NCBI RefSeq assembly: GCF_014268585.2
Contig: NZ_CP077092.1
Location: forward strand, 1,612,001-1,676,000
Source of the DNA: Pseudomonas iranensis
GTDB taxonomy: Bacteria > Pseudomonadota > Gammaproteobacteria > Pseudomonadales > Pseudomonadaceae
DNA length: 64,000 nucleotides
Direction: 5' to 3'
In this document: positions 36,515-45,660 of the stretch, piece by piece
Layout: each line of letters starts with the position of its first letter
How positions within the stretch are numbered: position 1 is the first letter of the stretch
Notes under the pieces: model-generated
The model's database searches: none
What the model was told of the DNA's origin: nothing
What the model saw: the letters and a program-made list of their open reading frames with translations, nothing else
Position numbers and translations under genes: made by a program

Positions 36515-37132
36515 ATGGCATTACTGACTGAACACGAACAACGCAAAGTCGCCGAGGCCATCGCCCGGGTCGAACGCGACACCGACGCCGAACTGGTCAC
36601 GGTGCTCGCTGCCCGTGCCGACGATTACGCGTACATCCCGCTGCTCTGGGCCAGCCTGCTGGCGCTGGTGTTGCCGGGCATCGTCCACTACCTCACCGGC
36701 TGGCTGACCCTGCGCAGTCTGCTGCTGGTGCAATGGGGCATGTTCATCGTCCTGTGCCTGCTGTTTCGTCTGCCGAAAATCACCACGCATCTGGTCCCGC
36801 GCCGTGTGCGCCACTGGCGCGCCTCCAACCTGGCGCGGCGGCAGTTTCTCGAACAGAACCTGCACCACACCGTGGGCAGCACTGGCGTGCTGATTTTTGT
36901 CTGCGAGGCTGAGCGCTATGTGGAAATTCTGGTGGACGAGGGAATTTCCAAACGGCTGGACAACAGCAACTGGGACGCGATTGTCGCAGCGTTCACCGAA
37001 CAGGTCAGGCAGGGGCGCACGCTGGAAGGGTTTGTCACGTGTGTAGAGGCGTGTGGTGAGTTGTTGAAAGTGCATGTGCCGGTGACGCAGGTGAGGAATG
37101 AATTGCCGAATCGGTTGGTGGTGTTGGGCTGA
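36515..37132 (+). CDS. TPM-domain membrane protein, second copy
   Basis: This 205-residue protein opens MALLTEHEQRKVAEAIARVE without a signal peptide. The TPM domain is split around two membrane helices (IPLLWASLLALVLPGIVHYL; LLLVQWGMFIVLCLLF), and a second half has VLIFVCEAERYVEILVDEGI. It lies 33 bp after the glycine-rich TPM protein and probably acts with it and LemA as one membrane complex. Confidence 0.82.
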   Translation: MALLTEHEQRKVAEAIARVERDTDAELVTVLAARADDYAYIPLLWASLLALVLPGIVHYLTGWLTLRSLLLVQWGMFIVLCLLFRLPKITTHLVPRRVRHWRASNLARRQFLEQNLHHTVGSTGVLIFVCEAERYVEILVDEGISKRLDNSNWDAIVAAFTEQVRQGRTLEGFVTCVEACGELLKVHVPVTQVRNELPNRLVVLG

Positions 37133-37155
37133 AGCAGTCGCGCATATTTGGCCTG

Positions 37156-37277
37156 TGTGGCGAGGGGATTTATCCCCGATCGGCTGCGTAGCAGTCGCAA
37201 CACCTGCGCGCGTTGTTTGACGGGCCGAACACAGAGGGCCGCTTCGCGCCCCATCGGGGATAAATCCCCTCGCCACA
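37156..37277. repeat. Large palindromic repeat, TGTGGCGAGGGG family
   Basis: This is the second copy of the element at 10007-10139: the ends TGTGGCGAGGGGATTTATCC are exact reverse complements across 122 bp, while the centre differs between copies. It lies between the TPM operon and the methyltransferase gene. Confidence 0.8.
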
Positions 37278-37388
37278 AAGGTCGGTGTCATGGATTTTGC
37301 CGTTGGGTAAATAAGAGGGTGTCCCCAACCCCCATCCCCCCTAAAATACCCGCCATTCCCGATTCCGCCCGTCCGAGGCCGCTTGTCC

Positions 37389-38615
37389 ATGTCCGTTTCC
37401 GCTTCTTCCGCGCCGTCCGCCAAACCGGCCGCCGATCACCACGCCCAGTTCATCGAGCTGCTGCAAACCAGCCTCGACGACAGCGGTTTTATCAAGCTGG
37501 TGCTGGCCAAGTACGTCGGTGAAGAGGCGGATCTGCAGCGGGTCATCATCAAACCGGTGACGGTCAAGGCGCAGGCGTGTCTTTCCTTCGTTTATCGCTA
37601 CAAGACCCGCGACATCACCAAGAATCTGCCGCTGAGCGAAGGCATGGCGCTGATTGCGGGTCTGCTGCCGACCTCGTTCAAAAATGCGCATTTACTGGCG
37701 CTGACCGACGAAGCGCAGCTGGAATACAGCAAAAAGGGCAAGAGTTCGCTGTTCAAGAGCAAACCTCAGCAATTGCGTGAAGCGCCGTCCGCCGAGCACA
37801 ACCGCGAGAAAAACCGCTTTCTCGAACTGAGCCGCCCGTTCCTCAAGGACCTCGGCGTGACCAATGCTCAACACGAGCTGATCCCGGCGATGTCGCGCAA
37901 ATGGAAGCAGATCAACAAATTCATCGAAGTGTTCAGCCATGCCCTGACTTCGTCGCCGCTGGCGCTGGACAAACCGGTGCGGGTCGCCGATTTCGGTTCA
38001 GGCAAGGGCTACCTGACGTTCGCCATTCACGACTACCTGCGCAACACGCTGAAGGCCGAGGGCGAAGTCACCGGCGTCGAGCTGCGCGAAGAAATGGTCA
38101 CCCTGTGCAACGCCGCAGCGGCCAAACTCGAACATCCGGGGCTGGTGTTCAAGTGCGGTGATGTGCGCACGGTGGCGCCGAGTGAGCTGGACGTGATGAT
38201 CGCCCTGCATGCCTGCGACATCGCCACCGATTACGCAATTCACACCGGCATCCGCTCGGGCGCGTCGATCATTATGTGCTCGCCGTGCTGCCACAAACAG
38301 ATCCGCCTGCAGATCCAGAGCCCGGCGCTGCTCAAGCCGATGCTGCAATACGGCTTGCACCTCGGCCAACAGGCGGAAATGGTCACCGACAGCTTGCGTG
38401 CGTTGTTCCTCGAAGCCTGCGGTTACGAGACCAAAGTCTTCGAATTCATTTCGCTGGAACACACCAACAAGAACAAGATGATTCTCGCGGTGAAACGCGC
38501 CGAACCGGTCGATCCGACGCAGTTGTTGGCGAAGATTGCGGAGCTCAAGGCGTTCTACCACATCAGCGAACACTGCCTGGAAACCCTGCTGCGCGCCGAC
38601 GGTTATATGCCTTAA
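37389..38615 (+). CDS. SAM-dependent methyltransferase, GSTCD/METTL25-like
   Basis: This 408-residue protein has a class I methyltransferase domain in the C-terminal half: motif I VADFGSGKGYLTFA, then ALHACD and the cysteine cluster CSPCCHKQ. That cluster is typical of the methyltransferase domain also found in eukaryotic GSTCD and METTL25. The N-terminal 190 residues carry a basic patch (SKKGKSSLFKSKPQ) that suggests nucleic-acid contact. The target is unknown, with RNA or ribosome most likely. The ATG at 37389 is preferred to the upstream TTG. Confidence 0.8.
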   Translation: MSVSASSAPSAKPAADHHAQFIELLQTSLDDSGFIKLVLAKYVGEEADLQRVIIKPVTVKAQACLSFVYRYKTRDITKNLPLSEGMALIAGLLPTSFKNAHLLALTDEAQLEYSKKGKSSLFKSKPQQLREAPSAEHNREKNRFLELSRPFLKDLGVTNAQHELIPAMSRKWKQINKFIEVFSHALTSSPLALDKPVRVADFGSGKGYLTFAIHDYLRNTLKAEGEVTGVELREEMVTLCNAAAAKLEHPGLVFKCGDVRTVAPSELDVMIALHACDIATDYAIHTGIRSGASIIMCSPCCHKQIRLQIQSPALLKPMLQYGLHLGQQAEMVTDSLRALFLEACGYETKVFEFISLEHTNKNKMILAVKRAEPVDPTQLLAKIAELKAFYHISEHCLETLLRADGYMP

Positions 38616-38620
38616 CAGGC

Positions 38621-38726
38621 AGCTGCAAGCTTCAAGCTGCAAGTTGCAAGTTGCAAGTTGCAGCATGACGCTGGTGTGCCTGATATGGGTGATCTTGTTT
38701 TTTCTTGAAGCTTGAAGCTTGCAGCT
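38621..38726. repeat. 18-bp perfect inverted repeat with inner 7-bp tandem
   Basis: AGCTGCAAGCTTCAAGCT (38621-38638) is repeated as its exact reverse complement at 38709-38726. Between them GCAAGTT is repeated in tandem about three times (38639-38661). The arms could form a long stem with a 70-nt loop between the methyltransferase and DJ-1 genes. Confidence 0.8.
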
Positions 38727-38779
38727 CAATTTGGGTCTACCTTGAATACTCCCCAGACCTTTCCCCAAGGAGTATTCCC

Positions 38780-39361
38780 ATGGCCGCGAAAAAGATCCTG
38801 ATGCTGGTCGGCGATTACGTCGAAGACTACGAAGTGATGGTGCCGTTCCAGGCCTTGCAGATGGTCGGCCACACGGTCCACGCCGTGTGCCCGGACAAGT
38901 CCGCGGGCAGCACCGTGCGCACGGCGATTCATGATTTCGAAGGCGATCAGACCTACAGCGAAAAACCCGGGCACCTGTTCGCGCTCAATTTCGACTTCGC
39001 CAAGGCCAGCGAAGCCGATTACGACGCGCTGCTGATCCCCGGCGGTCGTGCGCCGGAATACCTGCGGCTGAACGACAAAGTCCTCGAACTGGTGCGCGCG
39101 TTCGACAACGCCGGCAAGCCCATCGCAGCGGTCTGCCATGGCGCGCAACTGCTCGCGGCGGCGGGTGTGCTCGAGGGGCGTGAGTGCAGCGCGTATCCGG
39201 CCTGCGCCCCGGAAGTACGTCTGGCGGGCGGCACCTACATCGACATTCCGGTGACCGATGGCCATGTTCAGGGCAATCTGGCCACCGCTCCGGCGTGGCC
39301 GGCGCATCCTAAATGGCTGGCCGGTTTCCTCGGTCTGCTCGGTACGAAAATCACCTTGTAG
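38780..39361 (+). CDS. DJ-1/PfpI family protein
   Basis: This 193-residue single-domain protein of the class I glutamine amidotransferase-like DJ-1/PfpI family has the nucleophile elbow Cys119-His120 in [10 protein letters not shown] and an upstream [12 protein letters not shown]. Members act as glyoxalases, deglycases or chaperones in stress. Start [13 protein letters not shown] has AAGGAG before it. It stands 80 bp before the YegP-type gene on the same strand. Confidence 0.88.
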   Translation: MAAKKILMLVGDYVEDYEVMVPFQALQMVGHTVHAVCPDKSAGSTVRTAIHDFEGDQTYSEKPGHLFALNFDFAKASEADYDALLIPGGRAPEYLRLNDKVLELVRAFDNAGKPIAAVCHGAQLLAAAGVLEGRECSAYPACAPEVRLAGGTYIDIPVTDGHVQGNLATAPAWPAHPKWLAGFLGLLGTKITL

Positions 39362-39441
39362 TCGAGGCAGGCGACAGACCGCGGCTGCTGGTCTTTACTC
39401 TGAAGCGCGAAATCTCTCAATCGCCCCCAGGAGAAACAGAC

Positions 39442-39786
39442 ATGTCCGGATGGTACGAAGTGAGCAAAAGCAGCAACGGCCAATTCAGGTTCGTGTTGAA
39501 AGCAGCGAACGCCGAAACGATTCTGACCAGCGAGCTCTACAGCACCCGCGCCGGCGCCGACGGCGGCATCGCCTCGGTGCAGGCCAACAGCCCGCATGAC
39601 GAGCGTTACGAGAAAAAATCGACCAAGGACGGCCACCCGTACTTCAACCTCAAGGCGGCCAATCACCAGGTCATCGGCAGCAGCGAGTCGTACTCATCGG
39701 ATGGCGCGTGTGACAAGGGCATCGCCAGCGTCAAGGCCAACGGCCCGACGAAAACCATCAAGGACAAGACCCTGCCTGTCCTCTGA
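39442..39786 (+). CDS. YegP-like protein with two DUF1508 repeats
   Basis: This 114-residue protein is made of two copies of the about 48-residue UPF0339/DUF1508 unit. The first has GWYEVSKSSNGQFRFVLKAA and AGADGGIASVQANS; the second has GHPYFNLKAANHQVIGSSES and CDKGIASVKANGP. These fold as small beta sheets of unknown function. Start MSGWYEV at 39442 has CAGGAGA upstream. Confidence 0.9.
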   Translation: MSGWYEVSKSSNGQFRFVLKAANAETILTSELYSTRAGADGGIASVQANSPHDERYEKKSTKDGHPYFNLKAANHQVIGSSESYSSDGACDKGIASVKANGPTKTIKDKTLPVL

Positions 39787-39801
39787 AATCCGACATCAAC
39801 C

Positions 39802-39931
39802 TGTGGGAGCGAGCCTGCTCGCGAAAGCGGTGTTCCAGTCACCTTTTGTATTGGCTGACAGGCCTTCTTCGCGAGCAGGCTCGCTCCCACAGGTGACCGC
39901 ATTCCATTGTGGGAGCGAGCCTGCTCGCGAA
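39802..39931. repeat. REP cluster, three units
   Basis: A forward unit at 39802-39825, a reverse unit at 39868-39891 and a forward unit at 39908-39931 lie between the convergent YegP and DUF4917 genes. Confidence 0.9.
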
Positions 39932-39950
39932 GGCGTCAGCCCGGCCAATA

Positions 39951-40970
39951 TCAAACCTCAACCGGTACCGACAATTTCGGACTGCCCAACGCATGACTCT
40001 TGGCATCAAAGAACCGCAACTCAACGCCGGTACCTTCAAACACCTTGGCGTAGTGACGCTTCTGATGCTGGATGAACGCGGCACTGCGCGGATAAATCGA
40101 GACCGCCACGCACTTCGATCTGGCCAGGCGCAGCGCCCGCACCAGATGTGCATCCTGCTCGCCCAGCGCATGGCCGAAGATGCACAGGCTGTCGCCATGG
40201 GTCAATAACTGCTCGTAGCAGAACGACAGATAATCCGAGCTGCGGATGGTCTTGAGCTTGTCGGCGCTCGGCCCTTCGGTGACGAACAGGGGCACGTCGT
40301 CCAGGGTCTTGATCGTATTGTTGATCGCGAAACTGCCGAGCAGGGTGCCCTCGGTCGAGGTCAGTTTGCGCGCGGTGCCGTCCTGATTGCGCACCAGATG
40401 CAGACCACCGTGCAGGTACAGCAGACGCGGTTTGTCGGTGGCGCTCTGGCTCAGATCGAAACTCGCGTCTGCGCCGTTGAACAGGTCGTCAATGGCCTCG
40501 CCCGGGTGTTGCAGCGCCCAGTAATTGAGCAGGTCGTAGTTGGTGGTGAACACCGTGCGATAGCGCGCCAGTTCTGCATTGAGCACCGTCAGTGTCGAAG
40601 GCTGCACCAGCCGCCACGGGATGTGCACCGCGTGCACCGTGTTGATCAGCGCTTCCTTGATCGCGTAATAGCGATTGCGCGGTGCCGCCGAACTGACCGC
40701 CAGCGCCTTGTTGACCCGGCTGGTGGTTTTCAGGGCGCCCAGCACTTGCTCGAAGCTGCGCGTTTGCAGCGCGTCGAACACCGCCAGTTCCGATGGGCTC
40801 AGCGGCTTCTCTTCGACCGTACGGGCGTTCTCGAACAGCGAGTCGTAGCCGAAGTCATCCCACACCGCGCGGCTGGCGCCATTGCCCACCAGCAAACCCT
40901 GGAAATCGTTCGCGGCGCGCAAGGCATTCCAGTCTTCGAGGGTGGCGTCGACATCGAGAAAATCGGTCAT
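39951..40970 (-). CDS. DUF4917 family protein with SIR2-like features
   Basis: This 339-residue protein appears to match the DUF4917 family. It contains the order of motifs seen in SIR2-like nucleotide-binding folds: [13 protein letters not shown] near residue 25, [13 protein letters not shown] around residue 140, [11 protein letters not shown] around residue 185, and [21 protein letters not shown]2-like proteins often cleave NAD and several serve in phage defence, but no partner gene stands beside this one. It is a single gene between REPs and a divergent dehydrogenase. Catalysis is inferred only. Confidence 0.7.
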   Translation of the reverse strand: MTDFLDVDATLEDWNALRAANDFQGLLVGNGASRAVWDDFGYDSLFENARTVEEKPLSPSELAVFDALQTRSFEQVLGALKTTSRVNKALAVSSAAPRNRYYAIKEALINTVHAVHIPWRLVQPSTLTVLNAELARYRTVFTTNYDLLNYWALQHPGEAIDDLFNGADASFDLSQSATDKPRLLYLHGGLHLVRNQDGTARKLTSTEGTLLGSFAINNTIKTLDDVPLFVTEGPSADKLKTIRSSDYLSFCYEQLLTHGDSLCIFGHALGEQDAHLVRALRLARSKCVAVSIYPRSAAFIQHQKRHYAKVFEGTGVELRFFDAKSHALGSPKLSVPVEV

Positions 40971-41124
40971 TGCGTGGGCGGTCTCAAAACAAAGGGCAGA
41001 TGGACGGCGACTTTATCACGAGCGGACATTGAGCCAGATCAACATTGCTCGTGACCGATCGGTCGATCCTGTGTGCACCCGCCGAATCGAGGCAGTCGAT
41101 CCGGCTTCAGTCAGGAGACACACG

Positions 41125-42273
41125 ATGAGCAGCACCTTCTTCATTCCGGCGGTCAACATCATGGGCAGCGGCTGCCTCGACGAAGCCATGCTCGCGATTC
41201 GCAATTATGGTTTTCGCAAGGGGCTGATTGTCACCGACGCCGGGCTGGCCAAGGCTGGCGTGGCCGCAATGATCGCCGAGAAACTGGCAATGCAAGACAT
41301 CGATTCGGTGATCTTCGATGGCGCCAGACCGAACCCGACCACGGCCAATGTCGAATCGGGTCTGGGGCTGTTGAAGGAAAGCCGTTGCGATTTCGTCGTG
41401 TCGCTGGGTGGCGGCTCGCCACATGATTGCGCCAAGGGCATCGCCCTGTGCGCAACCAATGGCGGGCAGATTGGCGATTACGAAGGCGTCGACCGTTCGA
41501 GCAAGCCGCAATTGCCGCTGATCGCCATCAACACCACCGCCGGCACTGCCAGCGAAATGACCCGCTTCTGCATCATCACCGACGAATCGCGCCACGTGAA
41601 AATGGCCATCGTCGACCGCAACGTCACGCCACTGCTGTCAGTCAACGATCCGGAACTGATGGTCGCGATGCCCAAAGGCCTCACCGCCGCCACTGGCATG
41701 GATGCACTGACCCACGCTATCGAAGCCTACGTCTCGACCGCCGCCAACCCGATCACCGATGCTTGCGCGCTTAAAGCGATGAGCCTGATCAGCAGCAACC
41801 TGCGCCTGGCCGTGCGCGACGGCAGCGACCTGGCGGCGCGGGAGAACATGGCTTACGCGCAGTTCCTCGCCGGCATGGCGTTCAACAACGCCTCGCTCGG
41901 ATTTGTCCACGCAATGGCGCATCAACTCGGCGGCTACTACGACTTGCCTCACGGCGTGTGCAATGCCGTGCTGCTGCCACATGTGCAGAGCTTCAATGCG
42001 CTGGTCTGCGCTGAACGACTCAGGGATGTCGCCCACGCCATGGGCGCGGACATTCGCGGTTTCAGCGCGGAAGAGGGCGCCCAAGCGGCGATCAATGCCA
42101 TTCGCAGTCTGGCCAAAGACGTCGAGATTCCCGGCGGACTGCGTGAGCTGGGCGCAAAACTCAGCGACATCCCGGTGCTCGCCGCCAATGCTTTGAAGGA
42201 TGCGTGCGGACTGACCAATCCACGGGCGGCAGATCAGCGCCAGATCGAGGAAATTTTCCGCAACGCGTTTTGA
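41125..42273 (+). CDS. Iron-containing alcohol dehydrogenase
   Basis: This 382-residue NAD-dependent group III alcohol dehydrogenase is of the YiaY/AdhB type. The cofactor site has [13 protein letters not shown] (residues 93-105). The four metal ligands are Asp193, His197, His262 and His276, seen in [12 protein letters not shown] and [10 protein letters not shown]...DLPHG. Start [16 protein letters not shown] has CAGGAG upstream. Its last 40 bp overlap, tail to tail, the end of the leftward Ig-like gene. The substrate is unknown. Confidence 0.9.
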   Translation: MSSTFFIPAVNIMGSGCLDEAMLAIRNYGFRKGLIVTDAGLAKAGVAAMIAEKLAMQDIDSVIFDGARPNPTTANVESGLGLLKESRCDFVVSLGGGSPHDCAKGIALCATNGGQIGDYEGVDRSSKPQLPLIAINTTAGTASEMTRFCIITDESRHVKMAIVDRNVTPLLSVNDPELMVAMPKGLTAATGMDALTHAIEAYVSTAANPITDACALKAMSLISSNLRLAVRDGSDLAARENMAYAQFLAGMAFNNASLGFVHAMAHQLGGYYDLPHGVCNAVLLPHVQSFNALVCAERLRDVAHAMGADIRGFSAEEGAQAAINAIRSLAKDVEIPGGLRELGAKLSDIPVLAANALKDACGLTNPRAADQRQIEEIFRNAF

Positions 42274-42911
42274 ATGAAGGCGCGCAGGCGAGCGAGGTCG
42301 AACAGTCCTTCGCTTGCTTCTGCGACCACGGTAAATGTCCGCACACGGCTCCAATCTGAAACCTGGCCGGCGATGTTGTGAACGGCGGATATACGGTACT
42401 GCCCGACCGCCAATGAGTGTGCAGCCGGTGTTTGCCATTTCCGGTCGCTTTCGACCGCTGCTCTGGCAATCTCCAGGCCAGTGTCCAGATCGAAAATACT
42501 GACGAATCCCTCGGCCCGTGCGACATCTCCCGACAACATCAGAGACGCATTTACCTCCGCTCCCTCAAGCGGTACGAAGACGCCCGGGACCTCGATTTCG
42601 GGCCGTAGTCGCACCTCATATCCGCGCTCTTCACTCCATTCAGACGTGATGCCTGCATACGTCTGGTGGGCGTGAATCTTCTGCTGGCCTGGAGCCTGGG
42701 CGCCGCTGATGCTGAACGCCCATCGTCCCTTTGCGCTGACCAGCCCTGCACCGAGCGAATGAGTATTTTCAATGTTCCAGACCTGTACAAGCGCATCGGG
42801 TATGCCGCTGCCGAGCAACAATGTCGCAGGTCCCGTCGTGCTGGCCTCCTCGGGGTAGGTGATGGTCGGAGCCGAGGCAGGTTGTGACATTTGCTCGTCG
42901 CGAGTGCTCAT
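42234..42911 (-). CDS. Ig-like repeat protein, no signal peptide
   Basis: This 225-residue protein has a Ser/Thr/Pro-rich start ([20 protein letters not shown]). It then has two beta-sandwich-like repeats of about 90 residues resembling bacterial Ig-like domains ([20 protein letters not shown]...[30 protein letters not shown]...KWQTPAAH). Such modules normally belong to large adhesins, so this may be a short relative or a broken part. It is divergent from the delta-60 protein at 43130. Base use is less GC-rich than its neighbours. Confidence 0.65.
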   Translation of the reverse strand: MSTRDEQMSQPASAPTITYPEEASTTGPATLLLGSGIPDALVQVWNIENTHSLGAGLVSAKGRWAFSISGAQAPGQQKIHAHQTYAGITSEWSEERGYEVRLRPEIEVPGVFVPLEGAEVNASLMLSGDVARAEGFVSIFDLDTGLEIARAAVESDRKWQTPAAHSLAVGQYRISAVHNIAGQVSDWSRVRTFTVVAEASEGLFDLARLRAFIQNALRKISSIWR

Positions 42912-43129
42912 CGTTCTTCTCGTCCATGGCTGATTTGAACGCTGAGGTTGGCATGACGTGCCTGAATTCGAACCTGTAAGAACTACCAGTCATCCAGTCT
43001 TTTTTGCACGGTGATCAATTTCGTTTTCTTCTAAAAAACTGTCATTTGTGTCAGTTGTCCGGCGTGGCTTCTTCGGGTCGAATGCTCCCAGCGAGGGGAT
43101 CGATGTCGATCCCACAGGAGAATACGAAC

Positions 43130-44440
43130 ATGCCGGAATCCACCGCGCCATTGCCCCCAACCGTGCAGTCAGCCGGGGAGCTGGATGCTCAGTTTGGTCT
43201 GCGAACGCTGAAATTCCCCGGAGCGGCCAAGACCATTGCCGAAGGCGTGTCGATCACGCCTTCGGGGAAGATCATGGTCAGCGCTACCGTCGAGCAATCG
43301 GGCCATTCGTACTACGGCCTTGCGCGCCTGGATGCCGATGGCAATCCGGATCCGGATTTCGCCACCGGCGGATATCTCAGCGGCCAGTTCGGCACAGGCT
43401 CGCTCACCCAAGGCGGGCCATTGATCGTTGATGCGCTCGGACGGATCTGGATGTGCGGTGTGATTGGCGTGGTCAAAGACAAGACGCTTGAATACCAGCA
43501 AGTCATCGCGCGGTTTCTGCCCGACGGTTCGCCGGATATCGAGTTCGGCGGCGACAGTAATGGCTACCGGATTGTGCCCATGCGGATTCCGGCACTCTTT
43601 GGGGCGACCCATGGGCAACTGCTGCTGGCGAAATCCGATCCGCAGCTTGCGCAGCCGGACAGGCTGCTGTTTGTGACCGCGCAAAAGGGCAGTGGCCTGT
43701 TGACGCGATTCCATCTCGATGGCTCGGACGATTTATCGTTCGCCAGCAACGGTTGGCTGCCCCTGTCGCTGCCAGGCGTGGCCATTTCGCTGTCCGGGAT
43801 CATCCAGCTCGACGATGGGCTGATTCTGCTGCACGGCAAAACAGAAATAACCAATCAGGGGTTGGTCATGGCATTCGACCACAACGGGAAAGTTGCAGAA
43901 GCGTTCGGCTACAAGGGCGTACTGCTATTGAACCTTCAGCGCGATGGTCACCCGCTCGAAAGCCGCGTGGAGCAGATCATTGAGCAAACGGCAGAGCGCT
44001 TGCTTCTGTTCGGTTCGGCGGTCGAGTCAACGGAAGGCACGAAACTGCAACATGCGTTCATCAGTGGTATCAACCATACCGGTGAGTTGGACGAAACGTT
44101 CAATGGCAAAAATCCTGTGATCACCCCAGCGACACAGCTACTGGATCTCAGGCAATGGACGGCAGGGTTCGCGCTGGACGACATCGCCGGCAAACGGATC
44201 GTTGCGGTCGGACAGACCTCGGGCAGCGCACGAGGCTTGCTGACGGGAGGTTTTCTGGTCGATGGCGCAGTGGATGATTCGTTTGATGTCGAGGGCGCGA
44301 AGGACATTTCATGGTCAGCCATCGATGCCTGCCTGCAAGGCTCATTCATCCTTGTGTTGGGTCGCAAGGACGACAGCGCGCAGTTGGTCCGCTTGCTGAC
44401 CGCGCCTGTCACAAAACAGCGCGCCAGCATGGGCAACTGA
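43130..44440 (+). CDS. Delta-60 repeat beta-propeller-like protein
   Basis: This 436-residue protein is made of repeats of the delta-60 type, about 55-60 residues each. Typical units are SGKIMVSATVEQSGHSYYGL followed by ARLDADGNPDPDFATGG, and later GLVMAFDHNGKVAEAFGYKG. It has no signal peptide. The ATG at 43130 has ACAGGAG upstream; another possible start is at 43103. Delta-60 proteins are often surface-linked or associated with secretion by unknown routes. It is divergent from the Ig-like gene, and the two may belong together. Confidence 0.75.
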   Translation: MPESTAPLPPTVQSAGELDAQFGLRTLKFPGAAKTIAEGVSITPSGKIMVSATVEQSGHSYYGLARLDADGNPDPDFATGGYLSGQFGTGSLTQGGPLIVDALGRIWMCGVIGVVKDKTLEYQQVIARFLPDGSPDIEFGGDSNGYRIVPMRIPALFGATHGQLLLAKSDPQLAQPDRLLFVTAQKGSGLLTRFHLDGSDDLSFASNGWLPLSLPGVAISLSGIIQLDDGLILLHGKTEITNQGLVMAFDHNGKVAEAFGYKGVLLLNLQRDGHPLESRVEQIIEQTAERLLLFGSAVESTEGTKLQHAFISGINHTGELDETFNGKNPVITPATQLLDLRQWTAGFALDDIAGKRIVAVGQTSGSARGLLTGGFLVDGAVDDSFDVEGAKDISWSAIDACLQGSFILVLGRKDDSAQLVRLLTAPVTKQRASMGN

Positions 44441-44502
44441 GCAGTCAGCGGTAAAACCGGGCTATCCTGCCGGCTCGGATGAACCCTGCCTTCGAGCCCA
44501 CC

Positions 44503-45408
44503 ATGCTGCAAAAAAGCCTGATCCGCCGTCTCGACCTGATCACTCTACAACTGTTCGTCGCCGTCCACGAGGAAGGCACGTTGACCCGTGCAGCTGCGCG
44601 CGAGGCCATCGCGGTTTCGGCGGCGAGCAAGCGGCTGATGGAGTTAGAGGAGGCGTTGGGCATCGCTTTGTTCGTGCGCCAGGCCAAAGGCATGGTCCTC
44701 ACCCCGGCCGGTGAAACCCTGCTGCACCACGCCCGGCAGATGCTCTTCAATGTGGAAAAAATGGGCCTGGAACTGGGCGAGCACAGCCACGGTGTGCGTG
44801 GTTACGTGCGCATGCTGGCCAATCTTTCGGCGATCATTCAATTCCTGCCCGAAGACTTGCGCGACTTCTCCGCGCAGCATCCGCAGGTCAAGACCGACCT
44901 TGAAGAACGGCCCAGCGCCGGGGTGATTCAGGGCGTGCTCGACGGCGTTGCGGACCTCGGCATCTGCTCCGACGACAGCGACATCAAAGGTCTGTACAGC
45001 GCGCTGTATCGCCCGGACAAACTGGTGGTGGTGATGCTGCCGGAGCATCCGTTGGCTGCGCATGAATCGGTGGCCTTCGATGAAACCCTCGACAGCGACT
45101 ACGTTGGTTTGCACGCGGCCAGTTCGATCAACATGCGTACCCATGCAGCGGCGCGGCAGGCCGGTAAAGTCCTGCGCATTCGCATTCATGTGCCGGGGTT
45201 CGATGCGGTGTGCCGGATGGTCCAGGCGAACATGGGCATCGGCATTCTGCCGCAGCGAGCCTATGAGTTGTTTGGTCAGGCACTGGGCTTGCGCGCGGTG
45301 CCGCTGACCGATGTCTGGTCCGATCGCGCGCTGATTGTGGTGGTGCGCGATGAGGCAGGGTTGTCACCGGTGAGCCGGATGTTGTTTGAGCATTTGCGCG
45401 GGCGGTAG
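44503..45408 (+). CDS. LysR-family regulator of the CoA-transferase cluster
   Basis: This 301-residue LysR-type regulator has an N-terminal winged helix-turn-helix (LITLQLFVAVHEEGTLTRAA; AVSAASKRLMELEEALGIAL) and a periplasmic-binding-like effector domain. The first ATG at 44479 would add eight residues; the start at MLQKSLIRRLD fits LysR length better. It is followed by a REP pair and then, on the same strand, the CoA-transferase, lyase and transporter genes it most likely controls. Confidence 0.87.
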   Translation: MLQKSLIRRLDLITLQLFVAVHEEGTLTRAAAREAIAVSAASKRLMELEEALGIALFVRQAKGMVLTPAGETLLHHARQMLFNVEKMGLELGEHSHGVRGYVRMLANLSAIIQFLPEDLRDFSAQHPQVKTDLEERPSAGVIQGVLDGVADLGICSDDSDIKGLYSALYRPDKLVVVMLPEHPLAAHESVAFDETLDSDYVGLHAASSINMRTHAAARQAGKVLRIRIHVPGFDAVCRMVQANMGIGILPQRAYELFGQALGLRAVPLTDVWSDRALIVVVRDEAGLSPVSRMLFEHLRGR

Positions 45409-45432
45409 ATCTTCATTGCAGCTGATGGCCTC

Positions 45433-45523
45433 TTCGCGAGCAGGCTCGCTCCCACATTGAACTTGTGTGGACACAGAATCTGAAACCACTACAGGACCTT
45501 GTGGGAGCGAGCCTGCTCGCGAA
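45433..45523. repeat. REP pair (inverted)
   Basis: A reverse unit at 45433-45456 and a forward unit at 45500-45523 lie between the LysR gene and the CoA-transferase gene, close after the regulator stop. Confidence 0.9.
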
Positions 45524-45660
45524 GGCGGCCCTGAATTCACCACGCAATCACAGCGGAGCATTCGCATTTCGCGAACGCCCATTGCCGAGAGACGGCTGGA
45601 TTCGCTGACGATCGTTCCTCTAGCCTTGGCGACATATTCCAAGAACAAGAGGTACCCGCG

